A stretch of DNA of 34,476 bases from Belnapia sp. F-4-1 (GCF_000802185.1 NZ_KN676116.1:46225-80700); one strand, 5' to 3'. Shown: positions 1 through 7,454, counted from the stretch's first letter. A program made the numbers and translations. The notes: generated by a model from the letters alone, not told the origin.

Positions 1-522
1 ACGATTTTGAAATTAGATCGCACCATCCCCATCTGTGGTGGACGAGAGGCATGACCCTGACGGCGCCCTCGCTCCCCTGATGGCATAGCGCCGCTTTCAA
101 ACTCGCGGGTCGAGCACAAGCCGGTCGCTTGCCGGACCGCCCCAGCGCATCCCAACGGGTGCCCCATGGCTGGTCCGCGTCGTCCCCGACCGAGCTCAGG
201 GTTGGGTCTTCTGTCTCTCGGCTACCCTTGTCCCGCATCTGGGCAGGCCTCCAGGGCGTCACCTCGACGTCCCTGGCTGCCCGGCACCGCGCATCCGGCA
301 CTGAGCCGGCCGCTTCTGCAAACCCTATCCCTGCCAGCGGTGGCAGGGCGATGCCGGCCTAAGGGTCGAGCCTGACCACGTCCACCATCACCGTGGGGCG
401 CCAGCCCGACATCCGCCTCGGCGGTACGCCGGGCTGTGCCGCCCCTCCCCAACCGGTCTCGGCAGCTCCGAGCCGACCGCAGCGGACCCTTGAGCAAGGC
501 CGAAACCCTGTTGGAGATCACC
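1..522. other. Gene-free left edge
   Basis: I see no convincing gene here. Open frames occur on both strands, but they overlap one another, carry no recognisable domain and have no convincing ribosome-binding site, as expected of chance frames in GC-rich DNA. The last bases hold a GGAG at about 513-516 that serves the KilA-N start at 523. A cut gene at the window edge cannot be excluded. Confidence 0.5.
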
Positions 523-951
523 ATGACCCCCATCAGCATCCTCAGCTACCATGGCAAACCCATCCGCCTCCGCGGCACCATGCTGAACCTGACCGACATG
601 TGGCGGGCGGCAGGCTGCCCGGAGTACCGGCGCCCCAACCACTGGCTGGTCCTCGAGGAGACCACGCGCTTTCGCACCCACGCCCAGACGCACTGGACCG
701 ACCCCGATGGGGAGGCCAGCCAAAATATCATCCAGGATGATATTATCCGCCTCGACCCCGATGGCTTCGTTGCCACCGCCCGCGGCCGCCACGGCGGCAC
801 CTGGGCGCACTGGCAGCTTGCCCTGGCCTATGCCCGCTACCTCTCGCCCGAGTTCCACCTCTGGTGCAACACCGTCGTCCGTGCCGCCCTGGTGTGGCAC
901 GGCGGCCGATCCACGGCGGACCACGATCCGCTGCGACAGCACCTGGTGTAG
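523..951 (+). CDS. KilA-N domain protein, 3' end cut by an IS
   Basis: This is a phage-type KilA-N domain protein, a DNA-binding domain family of large DNA viruses and prophages. The recognisable core runs from GTMLNLTDMWRA through the RPNHWL segment to the conserved LALAYARYLSPEFHLWC block, covering about residues 15-130. The start at 523 is chosen over an in-frame ATG at 436 because GGAG lies 7-10 bases upstream and the N-terminus then matches the family. The reading frame runs into the IS3-family element at 947 and its last two codons, including the stop, come from the IS. The residual 142 residues are shorter than most KilA-N proteins, which carry a further C-terminal domain, so I infer truncation. 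No remainder of the gene is visible beyond either IS copy. A perfect 21-base palindrome lies inside the gene at 724-744. Confidence 0.75.
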   Translation: MTPISILSYHGKPIRLRGTMLNLTDMWRAAGCPEYRRPNHWLVLEETTRFRTHAQTHWTDPDGEASQNIIQDDIIRLDPDGFVATARGRHGGTWAHWQLALAYARYLSPEFHLWCNTVVRAALVWHGGRSTADHDPLRQHLV

Positions 952-985
952 TGCGCCCGGTTGTTGAGACAGCTGACTGCGCTGT

Positions 986-1906
986 TCAGGCGGCCAAGGG
1001 TAGATGGGTAGGTAGGCACTGAGCAAGGCCGCGTTGCTCGGCGCGGATCTGATTCGGGGTGCAGTAGCCGTGCATGGCGACGAGCCAGGTGGCGTTGTAG
1101 TGGGCAACGAAGTCCTGCAGCCCGCGGCGCAGCTCTTCGATGGTGTCGAAGGTGTGCACCCAGAGGAAGTTCTCTTTCAAGGTACGGATAAAGCGCTCGG
1201 CGACGCCGTTGCCCTCGGGCTGGCGGACGAAGGAGGGCGAGCTCTCGATGCCGAGGAAGGCGATCTCGTCCTGCAAGTCGCCGGACATGTAGTTGGAGCC
1301 ATGGTCGTGGCGCAGAGCGAGACCCTTGGCTGCGTTCTTTTCGATGCGGCCGAAGTGGCGCAGGACACCCTGCCGGATCGGCTCGAGTGCCTCGAAGCGG
1401 TTGCCGGAGCGCGCGGCATGGTTGCCGACGCACTCGCCGGAGCAGTGGTCGACAGCGACGAACACCCGAGCCCGGCCCTCCTTTACGGTCACGGTTTCGG
1501 TCATGTCGGTCCCCCACATTGCATCCACGGCGGTGGTGGTGATCGTGCCGTCATGGGCGCGCTGCTCGGGACGGCCGACGCGGTGTGGCGCGAGCAGGCC
1601 GTGCTGGCCCATGAGGCGCCGGACCCGGCGAGCCGAGGTGCGGATGCCGGCATGGCGCAGCCGGGCCCAGATCTTGCGGTAGCCCTCACCATGCAGGCGC
1701 GAGCCAAGGATCTGGGCGCGGATGTGCTCGAGCAACGCGGCATCGGAGCAGGCACCTACCGGGCCCCGGCGTGTTGGCCCGGCCGGCGCCGTGGGGTCGG
1801 GCGCCGCACGGTGGCGGTAGACCGTGGCACGGGAGAGCCGCCAGACCCGGGCGACCCGGGCCAGGCCGTAGGCGCGGTCTGTGGCCGGCGAGACAGCCTG
1901 GCTCAT
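986..1906 (-). CDS. IS3-family transposase OrfB, copy 1
   Basis: This is the catalytic subunit of the IS3-family transposase, a DDE recombinase with an rve integrase core. An HTH_21-like region lies around GEGYRKIWARLRHAGI. The first catalytic Asp is in MWGTDM, the second in LRHDHGSNY and the Glu in NGVAERFIRTLKEN. The last two are separated by 35 residues, the D(35)E spacing typical of the family. It is 306 residues, a normal OrfB length. Its ATG overlaps the TGA of orfA as ATGA. It also lies in the -1 frame relative to orfA, so it can be made alone by reinitiation or fused to OrfA by frameshifting at 1927-1933. The translation matches copy 2 exactly. Confidence 0.92.
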   Translation of the reverse strand: MSQAVSPATDRAYGLARVARVWRLSRATVYRHRAAPDPTAPAGPTRRGPVGACSDAALLEHIRAQILGSRLHGEGYRKIWARLRHAGIRTSARRVRRLMGQHGLLAPHRVGRPEQRAHDGTITTTAVDAMWGTDMTETVTVKEGRARVFVAVDHCSGECVGNHAARSGNRFEALEPIRQGVLRHFGRIEKNAAKGLALRHDHGSNYMSGDLQDEIAFLGIESSPSFVRQPEGNGVAERFIRTLKENFLWVHTFDTIEELRRGLQDFVAHYNATWLVAMHGYCTPNQIRAEQRGLAQCLPTHLPLAA

Positions 1907-2295
1907 CGCCTCGACCTCCGTCGGCCCAAAGGGCGCCCGCCCTCCAGAGCCGCAATCTTCTGCTCCAGCAGCTCGTTGGCCATGGTGACCTCGCCGAGCT
2001 TGGCCTTAAGCCGGAGCAACTCCTCATCGCGGCTGTCGCGCTCGCGCTCCTTCATCGCCGCCTCCGCCCCGACCAGGGCGCGGTCGCGCCACTCGCTCAG
2101 ACGAGCGACGGTAACGTTGAGGTCCCGGGCTACGGTCTCCAGCGGCTCGCCGCGTAGCAGCCGGGTGACGGCAGCCAGCTTGCGCCGAGCGGAGTTGCGG
2201 CGCTCCGGCCCAGCCGCGCCCGAGGGGGCGCCGGCGTCAGCGTTCCGGGCGCACGCCGGCGCCCCCTCGGGTTTGTCGCTGTGGTTCTGGTCCAT
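1903..2295 (-). CDS. IS3-family OrfA, copy 1
   Basis: This 130-residue OrfA is the DNA-binding partner. A helix-turn-helix lies around residues 40-75 (KLAAVTRLLRGEPLETVARD, then LSEWRDRAL). A leucine-zipper-like helix follows at about 90-118, with the heptads LLRLKAKLGEV and ELLEQKIAALE, which in IS3 elements mediates multimerisation. GGAGG lies 8-9 bases before the ATG. The N-terminal segment from PEGAPA to GAPSG is unusual because it is encoded by a perfect 19-bp inverted repeat (2219-2271), which forms a strong hairpin just inside the gene. The 3' end holds an in-frame CCCTTTG slippery heptamer. Confidence 0.88.
   Translation of the reverse strand: MDQNHSDKPEGAPACARNADAGAPSGAAGPERRNSARRKLAAVTRLLRGEPLETVARDLNVTVARLSEWRDRALVGAEAAMKERERDSRDEELLRLKAKLGEVTMANELLEQKIAALEGGRPLGRRRSRR
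2219..2271 (-). repeat. Perfect 19-bp hairpin inside orfA, copy 1
   Basis: Two perfectly complementary 19-base arms (2219-2237 and 2253-2271, beginning CCCGAGGGGGCG) flank a 15-base spacer about 25-75 bases downstream of the orfA start. The structure is nearly all G/C and would be very stable in mRNA. By analogy with structures that limit transposase translation from read-through transcripts, it may damp expression, but that role is inferred. The same structure is in copy 2. Confidence 0.85.
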
Positions 2296-2453
2296 TGGTC
2301 TGACCTCCGGTTGCGGTGATCTCTACCGCAGTCGGCTGTCTCATCGAACCGTGCCGCACCCCACTTGTGACAGTCTTTTCCGTCAACCGCTTGGGGGAGT
2401 CAAAGCGTTGAACGACAATGGTCAGCGCAGCGGTCCTGGTCCAGTCTGCGGCT

Positions 2454-3239
2454 TCAGACCGTCATGCGTATCGGTGATGGCCTAAGCGCCAGCCCTAGCG
2501 CAGCGGCGGCGCAGAGCGTGGCGGCTATCTGTGCTGGCCCGAAGGGTTCACCGAGAAGAATGCTTCCAGATACCATGGCTACCAGGGGCACCGTGATTGA
2601 TGAAAGCGCCGCCGCCTGCATGGGCAGCAAGCTGACAATGGTGAACCAAGTGGCGGTGCCGAGCGCCATAGGAATCAGGCCGATATAGATCGTCGTCGCC
2701 CAGACCTGCCAGGAAGCCGTCGGCACAGCTACTCCATCGATTAGCATCGCGCCTAGCACGATGGGCGGGAAGGCGAGCATCACCTGCCAAGCGGTCAATG
2801 CCAGGCGCATTCCTTGCCAGTCGGTCCGCTTCACCGTGATGGTGCCGAGCGCCCAGACAAAGCCAGCCAGCAGGCCGCTGGCCATCCCCAGCGGCGCACC
2901 CGCATAAATAGCGAAGTTGGGCCACATCAGCAACGTCACCGATGCCGCCCCCAAAGCCAAGGCCAGCCACATTCGTGCCGAGGCCTGCTCTCCGAAGCAC
3001 AGTACGGACAACAAGCCAGTCCATAGCGGCATGGTGTAGGCCAGCATGGCGGCATGGCCGGAGGGGATGTAGAGCACGGCAAGAGCCGTCGTGATGTTCC
3101 AAAGACAGATGTTGAGCGCTGAAGCTGCCAGGAGCGGCAGCCACACTCCACGTGGTACCGACAGGGACTCACCACGCAGCTTGACGATGATCACCAACGG
3201 CATTGTCAACTTGGCGAACGTCATCCGAAATGACCACAA
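2454..3239 (-). CDS. EamA/DMT-family transporter, 5' truncated
   Basis: This is an inner-membrane drug/metabolite transporter of the EamA family; the substrate is unknown. The surviving part has about eight hydrophobic segments, the characteristic SGHAAMLAYTMPLWTGLLSVL region closing the first EamA repeat, and LSSITVPLVAMVSGSILLGE closing the second. EamA proteins usually have ten helices in about 290-300 residues, so roughly the first one or two helices are missing. The first 14 codons of the open frame are not transporter sequence: they are read from the end of the 150-bp repeat at 3199-3348, which replaces the true 5' end. The stop at 2454 lies 90 bp from IS3 copy 1. It is probably non-functional. 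Confidence 0.85.
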   Translation of the reverse strand: MWSFRMTFAKLTMPLVIIVKLRGESLSVPRGVWLPLLAASALNICLWNITTALAVLYIPSGHAAMLAYTMPLWTGLLSVLCFGEQASARMWLALALGAASVTLLMWPNFAIYAGAPLGMASGLLAGFVWALGTITVKRTDWQGMRLALTAWQVMLAFPPIVLGAMLIDGVAVPTASWQVWATTIYIGLIPMALGTATWFTIVSLLPMQAAALSSITVPLVAMVSGSILLGEPFGPAQIAATLCAAAALGLALRPSPIRMTV

Positions 3240-3348
3240 TTTTCCATCGTCGGGGTGGCAAAACGCGCAATGCGGCAGTTGAGACGCGGCCTGTCAGATA
3301 GCCAGTGTTGCGAAATTCCGTTTCGGTTTAGCGCAAGTTGACAATGCC
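3199..3348 (-). repeat. 150-bp MITE-like repeat, copy a
   Basis: This non-coding element is bounded by inverted repeats: GGCATTGTCAACTTG at one end and its complement CAAGTTGACAATGCC at the other. Near each end is a short hairpin (GTCAT-CCGAA-ATGAC and CGAAA-TTCCG-TTTCG). Near-identical copies lie at 5981-6130 and, inverted, at 11834-11983; this copy differs from copy b at five positions by my alignment. One side abuts the interior of an IS630-type transposase gene, just after its catalytic Glu codon, and the other abuts an EamA transporter. It therefore sits at a junction between two unrelated truncated genes. No target duplication is visible. The parental transposase is not evident. Confidence 0.85.
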
Positions 3349-4132
3349 CCTCGACGGCATTGATCCAGGAGGCTGAGGTTGGGGTGAAGTGGAACACCCA
3401 CCGAGGGTGCCGCTCCAGCCAAGCGCGGACCTTGGGATGCTTGTGGGTGGCGTAGTTGTCGGCGATGGCGTGGATCAGCTTACCCGCGGGCACGGCGCGT
3501 TCCACGGCGTTAAGGAAGCGGACGAACTCCTGGTGCCGGTGCTGTGGCATGCAGCGGCCCAGCACGGTGCCATCCTGGACATTGAGCGCGGCGAACAGGG
3601 TGGTGACGCCGTTGCGTTTGTAGTCGTGGGTCATGGTGCCGCATTTGCCGGGCTTGAGGGGTAGGCCAGGCTGGGTACGGTCAAGCGCCTGGATCTGCGA
3701 CTTCTCATCAATGGACAGCACCACGGTGTGCATCGGCGGATCCATGGTGAGGCCGACGATGTCCTCGACCTTCTCGGCGAAAGCCGGATCGTTGGAGCGC
3801 TTGAAGCTGCGCAGGCGGTGCGGCTGCAGCCGGTGGGTATCCCAGATGCGCTGCACTGAGCGCAGGCTGATGCCGCTGGCCTGCGCCATCGCCCGACCGG
3901 TCCAGTGGGTAGCCTGGCCCCGCGGCTCGGAGCAGGTGAGCGCCAGCACCTTCGCCACGGTTGCAGTCGGCACTGGCGCCCTGCCAGGTGGGCGGGTCTT
4001 GTCGCGCAGCAGGCCGTCCACCCCAGCTTGGACGTAGCGTGCCTGCCAGCGCCACACCGCTGGTCGGCTTGCCGCGGCCTGACGGGCAACCTCGGCGACG
4101 GGGAGCCGGTCAGCGGACAGTAGGATGATCCT
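3349..4132 (-). pseudogene. IS630-type transposase, both ends lost
   Basis: This is a Tc1/mariner-like IS630-family transposase fragment. Reading leftward from 4132 it begins RIILLSADRLPVAEVARQ and continues through the HTH (SRPAVWRWQARYVQAGVDGL), the TRPPG linker, SIDEKSQIQALDRT with the first catalytic Asp, ADNYATHKHP with the second, and SASWINAVEG with the Glu. The normal first 30-40 residues are missing; the frame meets a stop at 4133-4135. The normal C-terminal 60-odd residues are replaced by out-of-family sequence read from the 150-bp repeat, ending at 3221. A GTG at 4057 can only start within the HTH. Inactive. Confidence 0.88.
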
Positions 4133-4225
4133 CTACACTACACCGAAGTTACGGTTGCATACCGGACCTCCGCAAAAATGCTCCAGCCGCTTCGCCCAGT
4201 GGCGGCTAGGGCGTGTCTGCAAAGG

Positions 4226-4591
4226 TTAGAGCCACAGTAGAAGCATGCCGATGTGAACCATGCCGAGGTAGTTGGCCGCGCGCGTCTCGTAGCGTGTGGC
4301 GATGCGGCGGAACTGCTTGAGGCGGTTGATCAGGCGCTCGACCAGATTGCGACGGCGGTACGCGGTGCGGTCGAAGTGGGGCTGCCGGCGCTGGTTGCTC
4401 TTGCTCGGGATCACGGCCCGGATGTGACGCCGACGCAGTCGACCGCGCGCGGTCGGGCTGCTGTAGCCCTTGTCGCCGGCGGCGCACCGTGGCCGCAGAC
4501 GAGGCCGGCCCCCGCCAGGGCGGCGGATCGCCCCCTGATCCAGCAGCGCCTCAAGCGCCATCTGCTCGTGCCGCTCGCCGCCGGTCAGCAC
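4226..4591 (-). CDS. IS427-type transposase, C-terminal frame
   Basis: This is the C-terminal half of the DDE transposase. The frame is already open from the junction near 4685, reading EALGRSQGGFSTKLHLRAEG before the first Met, so the Met at 4591 is not a real start. The second catalytic Asp is in AGDKGYSS and the Glu in RNLVERLINRLKQFRRIATR, the standard IS5 signature. It is made only if the ribosome or polymerase changes frame from the upstream ORF. The required shift is +1 (equivalently -2), and loss of one G from the G6 run would do it. Confidence 0.85.
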   Translation of the reverse strand: MLTGGERHEQMALEALLDQGAIRRPGGGRPRLRPRCAAGDKGYSSPTARGRLRRRHIRAVIPSKSNQRRQPHFDRTAYRRRNLVERLINRLKQFRRIATRYETRAANYLGMVHIGMLLLWL

Positions 4592-4685
4592 CGCCGTGAT
4601 CGGCCGGCCGTTGCCCTCGGCTCGCAGGTGCAGCTTGGTCGAGAACCCGCCCTGACTGCGGCCCAGCGCCTCCCTGGCCTGCGCC

Positions 4686-5051
4686 TCACCCCCCGACGGC
4701 GCCGTCTCGGCGAGCGCCGGCGGCGTGCTGATGAGCGCGGATCACGGTTGCGTCCACGAAGTGCAGGTCCCAGTCGATCTGGCCTGCCGCCTCCGCCTCG
4801 GCCTGCAGCGCCGCCAGGATGCGGTCCCACGCGCCCGAGGCACGCCAGCGATAGAAGCGGCTCGAGACCGTCCCCACCGACCCATAGCGCGCCGGCAGGT
4901 CACGCCAGGGCGCACCGGTGCGCAGGACCCACAGAATACCATCGATAATGCGCCGATGCGGCGCGTTCGGATGCCCCGTCCAGGGCTTCTCCGGCGGCAG
5001 GTGCGGCTCCAGTCGCCGCCACTGCGCGTCGGTCAAATCACCTCGTCTCAC
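4686..5051 (-). CDS. IS427-type transposase, N-terminal frame
   Basis: This is the N-terminal half of the IS5-family transposase: a DUF4096-type HTH domain (LTDAQWRRLEPHLPP to TGAPWRDLPARYG) followed by HFVDATVIRAHQHAAG, which holds the first catalytic Asp. It starts at a GTG. The frame terminates immediately after a run of six G (C6 on the plus strand at 4689-4694). The catalytic domain continues one frame over in the next ORF. The run is a plausible site for programmed slippage, but a simple indel in a dead copy would look the same. Confidence 0.85.
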   Translation of the reverse strand: MRRGDLTDAQWRRLEPHLPPEKPWTGHPNAPHRRIIDGILWVLRTGAPWRDLPARYGSVGTVSSRFYRWRASGAWDRILAALQAEAEAAGQIDWDLHFVDATVIRAHQHAAGARRDGAVGG

Positions 5052-5147
5052 TCAACCTATATGGGGTCACGAGCCCGAAACGTCAGCCCTTTGCAGACAC
5101 GCCCTAGCCACCACCCATCCGTCCCGCCTCCGGGGACGGCGCATCAG

Positions 5148-5188
5148 AGCCCCATGACCTCGGCCCGAGGTCATGGGGCTTTCTGCGT
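5148..5188 (+). terminator. Intrinsic terminator without its gene
   Basis: Arms AGCCCCATGACCTCGG (5148-5163) and its exact complement (5165-5180) enclose one base and are followed by TTCTGCGTTT. Read on the plus strand this is a strong intrinsic terminator, although its T-tract is interrupted. The gene it served is absent: upstream lies the IS427-type element, so the gene was probably lost or moved. Confidence 0.6.
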
Positions 5189-5372
5189 TTCCAACATCAG
5201 TTGATTCCACCGTGCCAGGACAAAGGCCTGGTCCAGGTACAATCCCAAACTGCACCTACTCGCGGTTGCTAAATGACGGCGGTATGAGGTTTAACAAAGT
5301 TCGAGATGGTCGCCGATTCGCCCTATCGATCGTCACGGCCGTCTCTCTTCAGCGGCACTGGAGCATCAGGCC

Positions 5373-5777
5373 ATGGCGACCAAAAAGCCCATTCCGCCGT
5401 CCAAGGCATCGACGCCCGAAGCGAAAAAACCCGTCTCGGCAGCCAAGACGCCGGTGTCGGCGACCAAGGAAACTGGCTCACCAGCCAAGGCCCCTACCGC
5501 CACCACGGTGACCCTCAAGCAACTGGCACCTGCGTTGGCCGAGACAAGCAATCTCAGCAAGCAGCAGAGCGAAGCCATGCTCAATTCCCTGGTTGAAATG
5601 GTGACCGAACGGCTGAAGGCCGGTGACAAGGTTCGCCTGACCGGACTGGGCATTCTGCAGGTGCGCGATCGTCCGGCTCGTACCGGTCGTAATCCAGCCA
5701 CCGGGCAGCCGATTGAGATCAAGGCCAGCAAGAAGATTGCCTTCACGGCATCCAAGGAACTCAAGGACGCTGTGTGA
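5373..5777 (+). CDS. HU-family DNA-binding protein with Lys/Pro/Ala-rich tail
   Basis: This is a nucleoid-associated HU/IHF-family protein that bends and compacts DNA. The HU fold occupies about residues 45-134: VTLKQLAPALAETSNLSKQQ, the VRLTGLGILQV strand, and the DNA-gripping arm RPARTGRNPATGQPIEIKAS ending KKIAFTASKELKD. The first 44 residues are not HU: they are low-complexity Lys/Pro/Ala/Ser/Thr with the repeated element KTPVSA or KKPVSA, like eukaryotic H1 tails and the extended HU forms of some bacteria. Standard HU is about 90 residues, so this is an extended variant. GGAG lies about 9 bases before the ATG. It stands alone between a terminator and a repeat. Confidence 0.9.
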   Translation: MATKKPIPPSKASTPEAKKPVSAAKTPVSATKETGSPAKAPTATTVTLKQLAPALAETSNLSKQQSEAMLNSLVEMVTERLKAGDKVRLTGLGILQVRDRPARTGRNPATGQPIEIKASKKIAFTASKELKDAV

Positions 5778-5980
5778 CGTCTGCTTCACCCACCAGCGGG
5801 AAGCATTGTGGCCTGAGCCTTCGCCGAGCTGGGCAGCTGGCCGCAAAAGATTGGCTTTGAACCAAGCCCTCATCGATGCCCATTGCCGCCGGCCGTGGAG
5901 CATCGCTTGGATTGGTGCGATCGATTTACCTCTTGGCAAGGCTTGCACAGCAGCCTGACGGTGGCGGGGTGGGTTGGGAG

Positions 5981-6130
5981 GGCATTGTCAACTTGGCGAA
6001 CGTCATCCGAAATGACCGCAATTTTCCATCGTGGGGGTGGCAAGACGCGCAATGCGGCAGTTGAGACGCGACCTGTCAGATAGCCAGTGTTGCGAAATTC
6101 CGTTTCGGTTTAGCGCAAGTTGACAATGCT
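5981..6130 (-). repeat. 150-bp MITE-like repeat, copy b
   Basis: This is the second copy of the element described at 3199-3348, in the same orientation. It has GGCATTGTCAACTTG at the left and the complementary end at 6115-6129; the outermost right base is T rather than C. Both subterminal hairpins are preserved. The flanks (GGTTGGGAG on the left, GGCGAGGCTC on the right) show no evident target duplication. A minus-strand frame of about 80 codons through it is an artefact of the repeat, as the same frame appears in copy a. Confidence 0.85.
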
Positions 6131-6825
6131 GGCGAGGCTCCTCGGCCTCGTCATGGGCAGGATCTCGGATCCTCCGATCATCGAGGACGCTTCCTCCAGC
6201 TATCCCACGGTCGGGGAGCCGGAGCGGAGGCTGGCCCTGAAGCACGTGGTCAACTGTCGCTGGAGGCGTTCTGGATCATACGTGCCGACACCGGGCAGGT
6301 ATTAGCCAAGCTGTCGACCGCCGACCTGTTGCCGGTGGGTGCCGGGGCGCAGAGATGAGCGGCCTCTGAGGCCAGCGAAGGCGGCCATTACGCAAGCTGG
6401 CCTTGCAAGGCTCTGAGATGCCGGCGCGCTTGGCGAGCGGATAATGCCGGCCGCGGGGCCGTAGCGAAGTTCTACGATGGGCGGCGAGACTGAGTTCAGA
6501 TTTCCATCTGCTCCGCAGCTCGCCACCGCTACCAGTCATTCTACGGCAGCAAGAGATTGGAACCTGAAGATAAATTCTGGCTCCCCTCTGTCAAAGGGTG
6601 TCCAGTTCAGCCGGCTCTCTCCATAAAGGTCCGGCCATTCTGCTAGCTGGAGACGTCCCCGCGCTTGTGGAAGTGCTAGCTTGAACAGGCACTGTGGCCG
6701 GCAGGGGGGCTGGTGTATATCGCCCGCGGTCCCGCTCCCACCGCTTTGCCTATATCCGGGGGTGGCGGTGCGTAGGTCGGGCGAGGGGTCACCCCTTCCG
6801 ATCACCGGGACCGCTATACTGCGGC
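6131..6825. other. About 700 bp without a recognised gene
   Basis: Only short overlapping frames on both strands are present, none with a recognisable domain or a ribosome site I trust. The DNA just before 6826 should hold the promoter of the following two-gene unit, but I cannot identify -35/-10 boxes with confidence. The stretch may contain decayed genes. Confidence 0.45.
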
Positions 6826-7104
6826 ATGGCCCTCTTCCCGGATCCACCAGCGCCTGCACCAGCTCGACCTGAGATCGAACAGACCACCGTAACCGGACCA
6901 CTCGGCGGCCCCAGCTACAGCTACCGCGGCGCCGTCATCGAGTGTCAGAAGGGCGGTCATGTCTGCCGGCTGCAGATGCCTGAGCACCCGCTCCACAGCC
7001 ACAGCTTCGGCGTGGCCGGGACCATCACGCCGCTGGTCGACCTGTGGGTCGATGAGAGGCGGTTGCCCCGCTACATGCGAGCGGTGCCTAAGGCGAAGCG
7101 GTGA
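6826..7104 (+). CDS. Small accessory protein with SYSYRG motif
   Basis: I do not recognise a named family. This 92-residue protein starts with a proline/alanine-rich stretch, then GPLGGPSYSYRGAVIE and QMPEHPLHSHSFGVAGTIT, and ends basic. I chose the ATG at 6826 over an in-frame upstream one because the upstream extension is low-complexity and unlike a start. A diverged fragment of the same protein (GPLDGLSYSYRGVVIDRQKG) is encoded at 11749-11832, which supports this frame as real coding sequence and shows the family is repeated here. Its stop overlaps the next gene's start (GTGA), so the two are translationally coupled. Confidence 0.65.
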   Translation: MALFPDPPAPAPARPEIEQTTVTGPLGGPSYSYRGAVIECQKGGHVCRLQMPEHPLHSHSFGVAGTITPLVDLWVDERRLPRYMRAVPKAKR

Positions 7105-7451
7105 CGAGCTTTGACCGCCTGATCCGCATCGCCGACCGGCTGGCTGTGGTCAAAGCCGGCAGCCGCATTGCGGACGAGACCATCCATCAGGCGATAGGGC
7201 GTACTGGCCCGGCGCCGTTCTACACGACTGACAAGGCCGCGGCGCGGACCCTACTGCCGGTAGGCTTTGAGTGGATCACCGCCACCTCTGCGGGCGGCCG
7301 GGTCTATGCGCCGTGCCGCCGCTCCGGCCGCGACGCCGACACACTGCCCTTTCCCCATCATGGGCAATGGGGGCGGACCCTGCCACTGTCCATGTGCGGG
7401 GCGGCGATGCGGGCTTGGGCGATGCTGGCGAAGAGTAGAGAGATAGAGTGA
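7101..7451 (+). CDS. Small accessory protein, coupled to upstream gene
   Basis: This 116-residue protein of unknown function begins FDRLIRIADRLAVVKAGSRI and has conserved-looking blocks AARTLLPVGFEWIT, VYAPCRRSGRD and HHGQWGRTLPLSMCGAAMRA. No transmembrane segment or signal peptide is seen. It starts at GTG, overlapping the TGA of the upstream gene by three bases, which implies one mRNA and coupled translation. The dense His/Cys/Arg blocks could bind metal or nucleic acid, but I have no family evidence for either. Confidence 0.65.
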   Translation: MTSFDRLIRIADRLAVVKAGSRIADETIHQAIGRTGPAPFYTTDKAAARTLLPVGFEWITATSAGGRVYAPCRRSGRDADTLPFPHHGQWGRTLPLSMCGAAMRAWAMLAKSREIE

Positions 7452-7454
7452 GCG

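Larger units (their letters stand above)
947..2363 (-). mobile_element. IS3-family insertion sequence, copy 1
   Basis: This 1417-bp element starts with TG and ends with CA like other IS3-family elements. Its two ends form imperfect inverted repeats sharing TGAGACAGC and GACTGCG after a diverged outer portion. The boundaries come from comparison with the second copy at 32540-33956: the two sequences are continuous at both ends and then diverge abruptly. It carries orfA and orfB on the minus strand. I find no matching 3-5 bp target duplication, neither within this copy nor by pairing flanks across the two copies. This suggests rearrangement after insertion, or divergence of the flanks. The left end cuts the KilA-N gene. 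Confidence 0.88.
4209..5104 (-). mobile_element. IS5-family (IS427-type) insertion sequence
   Basis: This is a complete 896-bp element with perfect 17-bp terminal inverted repeats, GGGCGTGTCTGCAAAGG and its complement. Both sides carry TA (4207-4208 and 5105-5106) in a CTAG context, the target preference of the IS427 group. The transposase is split over two minus-strand frames. Because the TIRs are perfect and the TA flanks are intact, this looks like the least rearranged IS in the window. Its right flank leads into a terminator hairpin without its gene. Confidence 0.9.

Noticed and set aside
1034-2485. A 483-codon plus-strand frame over IS3 copy 1 (and its mirror in copy 2)
   Set aside because: It lies antisense to orfA/orfB, has no domain and is a by-product of GC-rich codon use.
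6003-6245. 80-codon minus-strand frame through repeat copy b
   Set aside because: The same frame appears at copy a as a C-terminal extension of a transposase; it comes from the repeat, not from a gene.
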